Shown one piece after another: positions 15,815 to 24,530 of a DNA stretch of 64,000 nucleotides; positions within the stretch are counted from its first letter, which is position 1; the number at the start of each line of letters is the position of its first letter. Source of the stretch: Pleurocapsa minor GSE-CHR-MK 17-07R. GTDB lineage: Bacteria; Chloroflexota; Anaerolineae; Aggregatilineales; Phototrophicaceae. A model generated the notes under the pieces. The model was not told the DNA's origin, searched no databases, and worked only from the letters and a program-made list of their open reading frames with translations. A program made the position numbers and the translations under genes. The DNA lies in NCBI GenBank assembly GCA_019359125.1, contig JAHHHY010000004.1, forward strand, positions 62,001 to 126,000, given 5' to 3'.

Positions 15815-18800
15815 TTATTCGTCGTGCGGCGATGTGTCGCGCACCACCAGCGTATCAAAGTCGGCCGATGTGCCCGGATCGACGCCCAGCGCCAGGCTGC
15901 CGCCCAGCTGGGTGGCATTGCTGATGCTGTGCACCAGCTGGCCATTGACGAAGAACGCGACCAGGTTGTCCAGCGTCAGGATTTCCACAGGAATCCAGTC
16001 GGGCGTTGGCGTGCCATCGGCCGGCGCAGGCACCGCCCCGCGATACAGTTCCGTCTGGGCGATCGGGGTCACCTCACGGATGACCACGCTGGTCGTGCCA
16101 TCGGCGGCCCGCTCCAGCACCAGGTAGTAACCTTCCAGCGAGGCCCCGGTAATCGTGGGCACGGCGCGCACGGCCACCCACGCGCTGCCGCCCATGCTGC
16201 CCACCGGGAAGCGCACAAACACGGTGGCATAGATATCTGTGGAGCGCGCCAGGCTGCTGCCGCTTTCGATCACTTCAATACCGATGACATCCCGCAGGAT
16301 GCGCCACTGCTGGCGGTTCGAGCTGTCCTGCATGCGCAAAAACTGCCGATGCTCGGTCGCGTTCGGGTCGTTGGTGAACGTGCCCGCCGCGTTGGTGCCA
16401 TCCTGCCAATAGTCGTCGGTGCGCAGGATTTCATCGAAATTGTCGTCAAAGTCGCTGCGCAGGATGCGGAACGGACGGCTGATGGCCAGGTCGCGCAGCG
16501 CGAAAATGGGACGCGTCAGCTCGTTGGAGCTGGCCGCCGCCGGGGCAATCGCGCAGTAATCGATGCGCATGATGTCGCCGCTGCCCGGCGTGGAGAAGGT
16601 GACCAGGCCAGCCTCTGGCGCGCTGGCGATCGAATCGGAGTAGCGCTCGACGCCATCGCGGTCGATATCGAGCGTGCTGCCGATGAAGCGGATGTGCAGC
16701 AGCTCCCAGCGGTTGCGGTTATAGAAGTTGGCGACATTACCCACGGGCACGCTGCCGCCTGAGGCATCGGTGCGCGTGATGTCCAGGTTGCCGCCGACGG
16801 TCGTCAGCGCGATGCTGCCCTGCGCGCCTTCGCGCAGCGAAATGCGGTAGCCGCCATTTTCGCTCCACACGGCGCAGATCATGGTGAAATTGGTCAGGTC
16901 GCCCGTCAGCGGCGTGACCGATGCACCGGGCGCCAGCCGCAGATAGCTGCCCGACGAGTCGGTATTCACGCTGACCAGCGATTCGCTGGAATTAACGCGC
17001 CAGTTGCCGGGCACGACGCCGCTGTCAAAGCCGGTCGAAATCTCGCTCGGTTCCTGAATCAGGAAATCGTCGAAGCGAATCGGGCGCGTCTGGCTGGTCA
17101 CCTGCAAGAGCACCTGGCCATTGCTCACCGGCGGGGTGAAATTATCGGTGACGGACATCAGCAGCACGCCGTCGAGGTAAATGCGAATCGAGTTGTTCTG
17201 CTGCCAGATGGTCATCTGGTACCAGCGGTTGCTGGACAGCGGCGCGCCGATCGTTTGCAGGACTGGCTCGGTCTCGCGGGTGAACAGGTCGGGGACCGGG
17301 CCGTTGCGCTTCACGCTGACCAGGCCGGGGAACATCTCCAGCACGCGGTACAGGCCGGTCGTCGGCTGATAGTTGAAGACGACGCGCGCGCCCACCGCCT
17401 GCGGATCGAGGAATACGCGGAAATTGATCAGGATGCCATTGGAGGCCGTCCACGGCTGCGCGCCGGTGCCCTGGATGATGGCTGGCTGGCGCAGCGATCC
17501 CTGGCCGCTCAGATAATGCTCGCTGCCTTCATCGACAATCGTCCAGGCAGAAGCATCATAGTCCCATGCGGCGGCCGGATTGTCACCTTCAAAATCTTCC
17601 AGATAGGGGAAGCCTGCCTCAGGGGGCGGCTCCGGCGTATTGGTGGGCGCATCCGTAGGCGCTGCCGTCGGCTGCACCGGCGTCGGCTCGGCCACATTGA
17701 CGATCAGGCGCACGGTGTTGGCCTGGCCGTCGGGGCCGGTCACCGTCAGCGCGACGATGTAAGCGCCTGAGGCGGCATAGGTGTAGACCGGATTCGATTC
17801 TGTCGACTGCGCGCCATCGCCAAAGTCCCAGTTGACCGCCTGCACCGGGCCGGTGGACGCGTTTTCAAACGCGACCGACAGCGGATTCTCAGGCAGGACC
17901 GCAAAGGTGAAGACCGCCGCGACAGGCTCAATGACCTGCGTCTCGGTTGGCGTCGGCGTCAGGGTCGCGGTCGGTGTTTCGGTCGGTGCCGGCGTGTCCG
18001 TCGGCGGAGGGGTATCCGTCGGCGTGCTGGTCGGCGTGGGTGTCTCGCTGGGGACAGGCGTCTCGGTCGGCGTGTCCGTCGGCGTCGGCGTATTGCTGGG
18101 CGTATCGGTCGGCAGCGGCGTCTCGGTCGGCGGGTCCGCATTCGGCACGACATTCAGGTTGCCAAATGTCTGGATGAACTGCGGGTTATTGGCGATCCAG
18201 CCAATCTGGCCATCGGCCAGCGCGATCTGGTACCAGGCGAGGTCATCGCTGATGCCCAGGATCGTCAGCGGGGCGCTGGGGTCTGTGTTGCCCATCGACG
18301 GATACTGTGCGCCGGGGCCTACGCGCACGACCAGCGCGCGGCCAGACACCGCTATCGGCGTGGCTGGCGTGGGCGTCTCCGTCGGGCGCGGGGTGTCCGT
18401 GGGCTGCGGTGTATTGGTGGGCTCCGGCGTGTTGGTGGCAGTCGCCGTCGCTGTCGCTGTTGGCGAAGGCGTGGTCGAGGGCGTGAACGTGGCCGATGGG
18501 GTCACGCCAGGGGGCAGCGTCGCCGCCTGGGCGACGGCCGTCTGGGCATTGGCGGTCAGCGCGAAAACGGTGCTTTCGGCGCCGATGGCGGCCTGGGCCG
18601 TCTGCTGCGCTGCGCTGGTCACGCCCGCCGCGGCTGTGCGCGCAATCATGGTATTTTCGTTGCCCATCGCCGCCTGTGAGGTCTGGCGTGCGCTTTCGGT
18701 GCGGTTCAGCTCATTGGCGGCAGTCGTCGCGGTACCGGCGGCAGCAATCACCGCGCCCAGCGTCTGATCCTGCTGGATGGCCTGCGCCGTCTGCGTCAGC

Positions 18801-20065
18801 GAGACGCCGCCGTCACCACGGCCGAGCACCAGCACCAGCACCACCGCGATGAGCGCCACAGCAGCGATGCCCGCGCCGATAAAAATCGGCGTGCGGTTCG
18901 GCGCGGGCGGTTCGGCGACAGGGGGCGGCTGAAGCGGAGATGTCGCCTGACGGCTGGTGCCTGTGCCGCCGCGCGCAATGCGCTGGTCGGTCGGCGTGAT
19001 CGTCGTCGGCACATATTCGTCGGCCAGCGTCTCACCCGGCTGAATGCCCGGCGGCGGGCCGCCCGGCTCGGTGCGGGTAGCGCCTGTGTCCGGACGTCCG
19101 GCTTTGCGCAGCGTGCGGCTGGCCTCAAATTCAGCCATGGTGGCGTCAATCTGGGGCTGGCGCTCGGCACGGCGCTTTTGAATATCCTCGACAGCGGCAC
19201 GGGCCGCGGCGCGCAGGGCATCCGGGCGCAGGTTGGACGTCGACAGCTTGCCCACAGCACGCGTCAGCTCGTCAGCAAAGTCGATCGCTGAGGCGAAACG
19301 ATCTTCCGGCTTCTTGGCCAGTGCTTTGGCAATCGCCAGATCAAGCGCCTCCGGCAGATCGGGATTGAGCGCACGCACGCTGGGCACCGGATCGTTGATG
19401 TGCTTCATCACGATGGCCAGCGGCGTCTCGGCGCTGAAGGGCATGCGCCCGGTGATCATCTGATAGGCCATCACGCCGAGTGAATAAATGTCGGCGCGCA
19501 GGTCGATATTGTCCAGGCCCATGCCCTGTTCGGGCGCCATGTAGCCGGGCGTGCCGACAGCGAAGCCGGTCTGCGTCAGGCCTTCGGCGCTGCCAGCGGC
19601 CAGTCGGGCGATGCCGAAGTCCATCAGGAAGGCATTGCCGTCCTGATCGATCATGATATTGGAGGGCTTGATATCGCGGTGCACCACGCCCTGGCGGTGC
19701 GCATATTCCAGCGCGGAGGCCGTCTGGCGCATGAAGTAGCTGATATCGACCAGCGGCAGTGCGCCCCGGTCCAGCACATCTTTCAGCGTGCCGCCCTCGA
19801 GATAGCGCATGACGATATAGGGCGGCTCATGCGCGCCATCATAGTCATACACAGGCAGCAGATGCGGATGTTCCAGGCGAGCAATCAGGCGCGCTTCACG
19901 CTGAAAACGCTCCAGCGCGCGCGAGTCTGAGGAAATCGCCCGGTGAATGATCTTCACCGCGACATAGCGGCCGATATTCGGCTGATAGGCGCGGAACACC
20001 GTCGCCATACCGCCTCTGCCGATTTCTTCGATGATCTCGTATTGACCGAGCCGAGTTCCAATCAT
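15815..20065 (-). CDS. Giant membrane Ser/Thr protein kinase with SH3, PKD and lectin-like outer domains
   Basis: The 1416-residue protein starts with a Hanks-type kinase domain (8-265): IGRGGMATVF loop, Lys38 in YVAVKII, HRDIKPSN with Asp131, DFG at 149-151 and GTPGYMAPEQ. One membrane helix lies near 394-416. Outside are an Ala/Thr/Gln-rich stalk (about 420-515), a TP-rich linker, an SH3b-like domain (about 572-640), a second TP-rich linker (about 642-708) and a PKD domain with NWDFGDGAQS (about 718-792). About 600 residues of beta-rich LamG/DUF1080-like repeats follow. This fits a receptor kinase whose outer part binds glycans or wall polymers; the ligand is unknown. Confidence 0.9.
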   Translation of the reverse strand: MIGTRLGQYEIIEEIGRGGMATVFRAYQPNIGRYVAVKIIHRAISSDSRALERFQREARLIARLEHPHLLPVYDYDGAHEPPYIVMRYLEGGTLKDVLDRGALPLVDISYFMRQTASALEYAHRQGVVHRDIKPSNIMIDQDGNAFLMDFGIARLAAGSAEGLTQTGFAVGTPGYMAPEQGMGLDNIDLRADIYSLGVMAYQMITGRMPFSAETPLAIVMKHINDPVPSVRALNPDLPEALDLAIAKALAKKPEDRFASAIDFADELTRAVGKLSTSNLRPDALRAAARAAVEDIQKRRAERQPQIDATMAEFEASRTLRKAGRPDTGATRTEPGGPPPGIQPGETLADEYVPTTITPTDQRIARGGTGTSRQATSPLQPPPVAEPPAPNRTPIFIGAGIAAVALIAVVLVLVLGRGDGGVSLTQTAQAIQQDQTLGAVIAAAGTATTAANELNRTESARQTSQAAMGNENTMIARTAAAGVTSAAQQTAQAAIGAESTVFALTANAQTAVAQAATLPPGVTPSATFTPSTTPSPTATATATATNTPEPTNTPQPTDTPRPTETPTPATPIAVSGRALVVRVGPGAQYPSMGNTDPSAPLTILGISDDLAWYQIALADGQIGWIANNPQFIQTFGNLNVVPNADPPTETPLPTDTPSNTPTPTDTPTETPVPSETPTPTSTPTDTPPPTDTPAPTETPTATLTPTPTETQVIEPVAAVFTFAVLPENPLSVAFENASTGPVQAVNWDFGDGAQSTESNPVYTYAASGAYIVALTVTGPDGQANTVRLIVNVAEPTPVQPTAAPTDAPTNTPEPPPEAGFPYLEDFEGDNPAAAWDYDASAWTIVDEGSEHYLSGQGSLRQPAIIQGTGAQPWTASNGILINFRVFLDPQAVGARVVFNYQPTTGLYRVLEMFPGLVSVKRNGPVPDLFTRETEPVLQTIGAPLSSNRWYQMTIWQQNNSIRIYLDGVLLMSVTDNFTPPVSNGQVLLQVTSQTRPIRFDDFLIQEPSEISTGFDSGVVPGNWRVNSSESLVSVNTDSSGSYLRLAPGASVTPLTGDLTNFTMICAVWSENGGYRISLREGAQGSIALTTVGGNLDITRTDASGGSVPVGNVANFYNRNRWELLHIRFIGSTLDIDRDGVERYSDSIASAPEAGLVTFSTPGSGDIMRIDYCAIAPAAASSNELTRPIFALRDLAISRPFRILRSDFDDNFDEILRTDDYWQDGTNAAGTFTNDPNATEHRQFLRMQDSSNRQQWRILRDVIGIEVIESGSSLARSTDIYATVFVRFPVGSMGGSAWVAVRAVPTITGASLEGYYLVLERAADGTTSVVIREVTPIAQTELYRGAVPAPADGTPTPDWIPVEILTLDNLVAFFVNGQLVHSISNATQLGGSLALGVDPGTSADFDTLVVRDTSPHDE
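17941..18140 (-). repeat. Coding minisatellite for a TP-rich linker (second linker)
   Basis: Within the kinase gene, short units encoding variants of PTDTPTETP are repeated about 20 times with small changes. The linker separates the SH3b-like and PKD domains. Slippage could change its length. The antisense strand reads as a Gly/Val/Ser-rich open frame, which is a shadow. Confidence 0.75.
18360..18490 (-). repeat. Coding minisatellite for a TP-rich linker (first linker)
   Basis: Repeated short units encode TNTPEPTNTPQPTDTPRPTE-type sequence between the Ala/Thr-rich stalk and the SH3b-like domain of the kinase. The style matches the linkers in the proteins at 42642-44610. Confidence 0.7.
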
Positions 20066-20401
20066 AGCGGGATGTAGTCCGTGCCAGTCGGGAAATTGTC
20101 TGTAATCAGAATGACTTCAGGGATTGTAGCACAGGAAAATTGTCGGCGCGAAAATCGCACTCACGAGGGAAGAAAACTGGTCACAGGCTGATGACAGCGG
20201 CGCGCATCCCGGCTGGCCCGCAGGTTACTCCGGCACAGGCTCCGCGGCCAGCGCATCACCCCAGGTATAAAAAACCTGAAAAAAGCGGGGCACGCCTTCC
20301 TTTAGGAGAATGTTATATGTCTTGACACATTGTAGAAATTTATATACTTTTAAGGTTAGTTAGAGGTCTGTTATGCTTTACCCATCAGGCAGGACAATCC
20401 T
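20066..20401. other. Divergent intergenic region, promoters only
   Basis: This 336-base gap separates the kinase gene (minus) from the DUF177 gene (plus). It holds a TACAAT box for the minus strand (20128-20123), a plus-strand TTGACA box (20322-20327) with AT-rich sequence after it, and a weak hairpin with AT loop around 20262-20290. No open frame with protein features is seen. Confidence 0.6.
20322..20348 (+). promoter_or_regulatory. Probable promoter of the DUF177-sigma factor unit
   Basis: A perfect TTGACA (20322-20327) is followed by TATACT at 20343-20348. The 15-base spacing is short, and a weaker -10 two bases further on would restore 17. The GTG start is about 55 bases downstream. Confidence 0.5.
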
Positions 20402-20926
20402 GTGAAACAGTCACCCAATGGTTTTGTGAACAACCGCGTGCTCAGGCTGAATGTTGGCTTTCTGCTGGGTGCAGGGCCGGGCAAGCATCACGAAACCGGG
20501 TTCGATGTGCCGCGTATGCGCATCGATGACGAGGTGGAGGTGGCCTATCTGCGCGGGCCGCTGACGCTGAGCAGGACGAAAGAAGGCATTCTCGTGCAGG
20601 GCACGCTCACGCTGGGCGTCGACACAGAATGCAGCCGCTGCCTGACCCCGGTCCAGCAGGAAATTGAGCTGGACATCGAAGAATTATACGCATACCCCAA
20701 CCCGAATGGCGCTGAGTTCATCATCGGCGAAGACGCGGTGCTCGACCTGACGCCGCTGGTTCGTGACGAAGCACTCATCGCAGACACCCACAGCGTGCTG
20801 TGCCAGCCTGACTGCAAAGGCCTGTGCGTCAACTGTGGGGCTAATCTGAACGAGGGAAAGTGCGAGTGCGATGATGATATCGATCCACGATTTGCAGCGT
20901 TGAGACAGCTTCTCAACAACAAGTAA
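20402..20926 (+). CDS. DUF177 / YceD family protein
   Basis: The 174-residue protein has the conserved ECSRCLTPVQQEIELDIEE block and a Cys-rich tail. Cys77, Cys80, Cys134, Cys138, Cys142 and Cys145 suggest a zinc site, followed by DPRFAALRQLL. YceD proteins help 23S rRNA accumulate, and their gene usually precedes rpmF. Here rpmF does not follow, and the next gene is the primary sigma factor 61 bases on. GTG is used as start, with AGGA 7 bases before it. Confidence 0.88.
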   Translation: MKQSPNGFVNNRVLRLNVGFLLGAGPGKHHETGFDVPRMRIDDEVEVAYLRGPLTLSRTKEGILVQGTLTLGVDTECSRCLTPVQQEIELDIEELYAYPNPNGAEFIIGEDAVLDLTPLVRDEALIADTHSVLCQPDCKGLCVNCGANLNEGKCECDDDIDPRFAALRQLLNNK

Positions 20927-20987
20927 CAGCGAAAAATGACAACTAAAAGCACGTACGGAATGCTGGTAGTGAAGGGGGCGCGACACC

Positions 20988-22088
20988 TTGAATGACTACG
21001 AAGCTGGCTTTGATGCACCATTGGACCGGCTGCTGGGCGAAGAAGAATTTATTGAAGACGACGAAGATTTTGAAGCAGCAGGCGATTTAGAATTTGAAGA
21101 CATCGATGACGACTTCATCGCTGCAGACGAGATGGAAGACTGGGACGAAGTCGATGACCTGGTCTTTGCTGACCGGTCGTACAGCGAAATCTCCAGCGAT
21201 GTCGTCGGCCTGTACCTGAAAGAAATGGCGCGCGTCCCGCTGCTGAATACCGAGGAAGAAATCTCGCTGGCGATGCGCCTTGAAGCCGGTGCCGAGGCCG
21301 CCCGCAAGCTGCGCGCCAATCCCAACAGCCCGAAAGCCGCCGAGTGGGAGGCCGCCATCGTCGAAGGCCAGACCGCCCGCGACCACCTGATCAAGGCCAA
21401 TACGCGCCTGGTGGTGTCGATTGCCAAGAAGTACATGGCGCGCGGCGTGCCGTTCCTCGACCTGATTCAGGAAGGCAACCTGGGCCTGATGAAAGCCGTC
21501 GAAAAATTCGACTATCGGCGCGGCTTCCGCTTCAGCACGTATGCCACCTGGTGGATCCGCCAGACGATCACGCGCTCGATCGCAGACCAGGGCCGCACCA
21601 TTCGCGTGCCCGTGCACATGAGCGACCGCATCCGCCGCCTGTATCGTGCGGCCCGCCAGCTGGAACAGGACAACGGCCGCAAGCCCACGCCCGAGGAACT
21701 GGGCGCGGCGCTGAAGCTCGACCCGCGCAAGGTGCGCTGGATGCTGCGCGTGAGCTGGCAGCCGCTCAGCCTGGAACGCCCGGTCGGCGAAGATGACGAC
21801 AGCGAATTTGGCCAGTTCATCGAAAATGACAGCGTGCCCAGCCCGGCCCAGGCCACCTACGACAAGATGCTGCGCGAGAAGATCGAAGCGCTGCTGAAGA
21901 CGCTGACGCCGCGTGAGGCGCGCATCCTGTGCCTGCGCTTTGGCCTGCTGAATGGCAAAAGCCACACGCTGGAAGAAGTGGGCCAGAAATTCGGGCTCAC
22001 CCGCGAGCGCATCCGCCAGATTGAAGGGCGTGCGCTGCGCCGCCTGCGCCATCCACGCCGCAGCCGCCACCTGCGCGACTACGTTTAG
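20988..22088 (+). CDS. rpoD: Primary RNA polymerase sigma factor (sigma-70, RpoD/SigA type)
   Basis: The 366-residue protein has region 1.2 ([16 protein letters not shown]), region 2 with [17 protein letters not shown] and [17 protein letters not shown], region 3, and a region 4 helix-turn-helix ([20 protein letters not shown]). These are group 1/2 sigma-70 signatures. The first 65 residues are extremely acidic (runs such as [20 protein letters not shown]) and replace a normal region 1.1. TTG at 20988 is the start, with GGGGG about 10 bases upstream, and there is no better in-frame ATG. A strong terminator follows. Several primary-like sigma factors may exist in such genomes, so the symbol is tentative. 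Confidence 0.88.
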   Translation: MNDYEAGFDAPLDRLLGEEEFIEDDEDFEAAGDLEFEDIDDDFIAADEMEDWDEVDDLVFADRSYSEISSDVVGLYLKEMARVPLLNTEEEISLAMRLEAGAEAARKLRANPNSPKAAEWEAAIVEGQTARDHLIKANTRLVVSIAKKYMARGVPFLDLIQEGNLGLMKAVEKFDYRRGFRFSTYATWWIRQTITRSIADQGRTIRVPVHMSDRIRRLYRAARQLEQDNGRKPTPEELGAALKLDPRKVRWMLRVSWQPLSLERPVGEDDDSEFGQFIENDSVPSPAQATYDKMLREKIEALLKTLTPREARILCLRFGLLNGKSHTLEEVGQKFGLTRERIRQIEGRALRRLRHPRRSRHLRDYV

Positions 22089-22114
22089 CAGCGCAGTATC
22101 CCTGCACATGATGC

Positions 22115-22155
22115 AAAAGCCCCGCCCGGTGTCACGCCGGATGCGGGGCTTTTTT
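22115..22155 (+). terminator. Rho-independent terminator after the sigma factor gene
   Basis: AAAAGCCCCG and CGGGGCTTTT pair around a 19-base inner region that can itself fold, followed by a T run. It lies 26 bases after the stop codon. Confidence 0.9.
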
Positions 22156-22190
22156 GTGCCCAGGCACCCGTGACGAGCGGATTTTCACGC

Positions 22191-22196
22191 TACAAT
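22191..22196 (+). promoter_or_regulatory. -10 box of the M23 peptidase gene
   Basis: TACAAT lies 31 bases before the ATG at 22227, and CAGAGGG supplies a ribosome binding site in the short leader. The -35 region is not clear. Confidence 0.45.
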
Positions 22197-22226
22197 ACGG
22201 GCAGCAAAAACAGTCTCAGAGGGCTC

Positions 22227-23846
22227 ATGAGCAGGAAAATCATCACCATCGCGGCGGGATGCCTGCTGCTGGCGGGCGCATCCGGGCCGACAACCGCGCA
22301 GGCCCAGTGTGGCTTTGCCGATGGCTTCGCCTTCCCGGTCGACACCAGCGCGTTCAGCATCACCCAGGATTACGCCGTGCAGAGCGGGCGCTTTCAGGGG
22401 CGCTATCACACCGGCGAGGACTGGTTCATCGACCGCACGCCCGTCTCAGGCACGACGCGCGGCACAGCCTACGGCGAAAACGTGCGCGCCGTGGCCAATG
22501 GCCGCGTGGTGCTGTCTGAGCCGAACGCGTGGGGAGACGATGGCGGCGTTATCCTGATCGAACACACCCTGCCCGACAACAGCATCGCCTACAGCATGTA
22601 TGGCCATATCACCGACGAGACCGGCATCGCGTTTCCGGCGAATTTTGCCTGCGTGCGCACGGGTGACGTGCTGGCCGCGGTGGACGATGTGCGCCCAGTC
22701 CCGCATCTGCATTTCGAAATCCGCGAGGGCAGCAACCTGACGCCGGGGCCCGGTTATGTCTGGCTCGATCCGGAATCGCTGGGCTACCGCCGTCCGGGCA
22801 AATTTCTCATCAACTGGAATGCGCGCCTGCATGACGCCTATCGCTGGCACATCGACCTGGCTGATGAATCCGGCCCGGCCGCGCCGCCCATCGTCAACAG
22901 CGACAACAGCCTGATTTACCTCGACCGCGCCGCCGGGACCGAGCGCGTCGTACTGGCCACGTCAGACGGGCGCGTGCTATGGCGCACGCTGCTGAGCGAT
23001 GATGCCGTGGGGCTGGATGCGGCCAACGCCGATATCGTGTTCGCGGATGGCGGCTATCAGCCGGTCTTTAACGATGGCACCCTGGGCACGCGCCAGTCGC
23101 TGGGCTATCCCGTGCAGGCGGTCTACGCGTCATCCCCTGACCTGCTGGTGCGCACGGGCGATGGCGCGCTGCAAAGCCTGACGCTGCGTCCGGATGCACA
23201 AACCAGCCCGCGCGAAAACTGGCGCATCGCCCCGGCCGACGCAGTGCTGAGCGCCGCTTATTCGCCCGCATGGCGGGCCTGGGTGACACAATCGCCATCC
23301 GGAAGCACGCAGTTCGTGATGGCCGCGCCAGACGGAAGCCTGATCGACCGCGCCTTCCTGAGCGAGCCTGCCGGACTGGCTGCCGCACCAGACGGATCGG
23401 CGGTGCTGTTCTCACGAGGCGGCCTGTGGAACGTGGATGCATCCGGCACATGGACGCTGCGCGACCCGGATTTCCCGTTCACCGGCGGCGAACACGCGTC
23501 TGTGGCGCTGGACGAGAGCGGGCGATTATTTGTGTTTGATGGGCTGGTGGCGGTGGCCTTCAATGCCGATGGCCAGGGCGCCTGGCAGACCGCGCCGCAA
23601 TTTCAGCCTTTGGGCGGACGCAACCAGCTTATCGTGCGTGATAATGTACTGCTGCTGGTCAGTTCATACGGCGACATCATCGCGTGGCGGGCCAATACCG
23701 GCGCGGAATGCGCGCGCACCCGCGTGTGGGGCGACTGGCGCACGGGCGTCTGGTTTGAGATTGGCGCGGACGGCATCCTGCGCGCCTGGATTGGCGACCA
23801 GATCATCGGCTACGACTGGCGCGCCTTCACCCGTCTGTGCCGCTGA
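22227..23846 (+). CDS. Secreted M23-family metallopeptidase with C-terminal propeller-like region
   Basis: The 539-residue protein has a signal peptide (residues 1 to about 26, ending AQA). The LytM/M23 domain shows zinc ligands His61 and Asp65 in YHTGEDW and the HLHFEI motif near residue 170. These enzymes cut peptide cross-bridges in peptidoglycan. The remaining 350 residues repeat blocks such as TSDGRVLWRTLLSDDAVG, which suggests a beta-propeller of PQQ-like repeats. ATG 22227 follows CAGAGGG. The catalytic set looks complete (H, D, H-x-H), so it is probably active outside the cell. Confidence 0.85.
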   Translation: MSRKIITIAAGCLLLAGASGPTTAQAQCGFADGFAFPVDTSAFSITQDYAVQSGRFQGRYHTGEDWFIDRTPVSGTTRGTAYGENVRAVANGRVVLSEPNAWGDDGGVILIEHTLPDNSIAYSMYGHITDETGIAFPANFACVRTGDVLAAVDDVRPVPHLHFEIREGSNLTPGPGYVWLDPESLGYRRPGKFLINWNARLHDAYRWHIDLADESGPAAPPIVNSDNSLIYLDRAAGTERVVLATSDGRVLWRTLLSDDAVGLDAANADIVFADGGYQPVFNDGTLGTRQSLGYPVQAVYASSPDLLVRTGDGALQSLTLRPDAQTSPRENWRIAPADAVLSAAYSPAWRAWVTQSPSGSTQFVMAAPDGSLIDRAFLSEPAGLAAAPDGSAVLFSRGGLWNVDASGTWTLRDPDFPFTGGEHASVALDESGRLFVFDGLVAVAFNADGQGAWQTAPQFQPLGGRNQLIVRDNVLLLVSSYGDIIAWRANTGAECARTRVWGDWRTGVWFEIGADGILRAWIGDQIIGYDWRAFTRLCR

Positions 23847-23861
23847 AAAATCATGTGCAAC

Positions 23862-23889
23862 TTTACGGCATGGGCGCGCGTATTATAAT
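23862..23889 (+). promoter_or_regulatory. Promoter of the small membrane protein gene
   Basis: TTTACG (23862-23867) is separated by 16 bases from a perfect TATAAT (23884-23889). The leader of about 55 bases ends with AAGGGGGATACATC before the ATG at 23950. Confidence 0.6.
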
Positions 23890-23949
23890 TTCGTATGCGA
23901 ACATAAAACGCAGGCCACGGCACGCGTGGCTGAATAAGGGGGATACATC

Positions 23950-24366
23950 ATGTGGGCAAAAACTGTCACAACCGGCATGATCTGGACGCTGGGTCTGGGC
24001 GCGGCCATCACTGCAATAGCGCTGACCACCAGCACGTCGTATCTGGGCGGGGGCAACTGGCTGACCTCGCTGGCGGCGATTTTCTTTGGGTGTATTCTGC
24101 TGATGGCACTTTACCGTACGACCGTCTTTATCTGGAACTATTCGCCTGATGCCCAGCGCATCAGCCCTGAGGACTACGTGCGCCGCGCCCCGTCCATCTC
24201 GTCCAAGACGAAGAATGAGGCCTATGCCCGCGCGCGCCAGCTGGCCGAGCGTTTGACGCCGGAAGAGCTGGAAGACCTGGCGACGGCCTACGGCATCGAG
24301 GACCGCGACAATATCTCGCTGGATGACCTGATAAAAGAAGAAGCCAAACGCCAGCGTTACCAGTAA
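23950..24366 (+). CDS. Small membrane protein of unknown function
   Basis: The 138-residue protein has two hydrophobic helices (about 8-30 and 37-60). A charged C-terminal tail follows, with a predicted helical hairpin (YARARQLAERLTPEELEDLA, then ISLDDLIKEEAKRQRYQ). The tail looks like a short oligomerisation or SHOCT-like segment facing the cytoplasm. AAGGGGG lies 9 bases before the ATG and it has its own promoter. No family is recognised. Confidence 0.7.
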   Translation: MWAKTVTTGMIWTLGLGAAITAIALTTSTSYLGGGNWLTSLAAIFFGCILLMALYRTTVFIWNYSPDAQRISPEDYVRRAPSISSKTKNEAYARARQLAERLTPEELEDLATAYGIEDRDNISLDDLIKEEAKRQRYQ

Positions 24367-24467
24367 GGGGTGTGTACAGTCATACACATTCAGGTAATTA
24401 CGAAGTGTATCCCGCGCCGCGATTTCCCAATCACAACCCGCGCCAGACGCCAGGGATTCGCGGTGTA

Positions 24468-24495
24468 GTAGTGGCATGGCATGCCATGCCACTAC
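24468..24495. repeat. 28-bp perfect GTAG...CTAC palindrome
   Basis: The left half is GTAGTGGCATGGCA and the right half is its exact reverse complement. GTAG stands at both ends. It lies in the gap between convergent genes. The core GGCATGCC is shared with the palindrome at 49556-49583. Confidence 0.75.
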
Positions 24496-24530
24496 GGGAA
24501 CCTTCAGACAGTGATCAGGGATATGCCTCG

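Noticed and set aside
17832-18767. Gly/Val/Ser-rich plus-strand open frame that looks like a surface protein
   Set aside because: It is the antisense of the TP-rich stalk repeats of the kinase. The same effect is seen opposite 43022-43140 and 44160-44460.
21087-22109. 340-codon minus-strand open frame opposite the sigma factor
   Set aside because: The sigma factor on the other strand has every expected region. The antisense product is low-complexity and Gln/Ala/Arg-rich.
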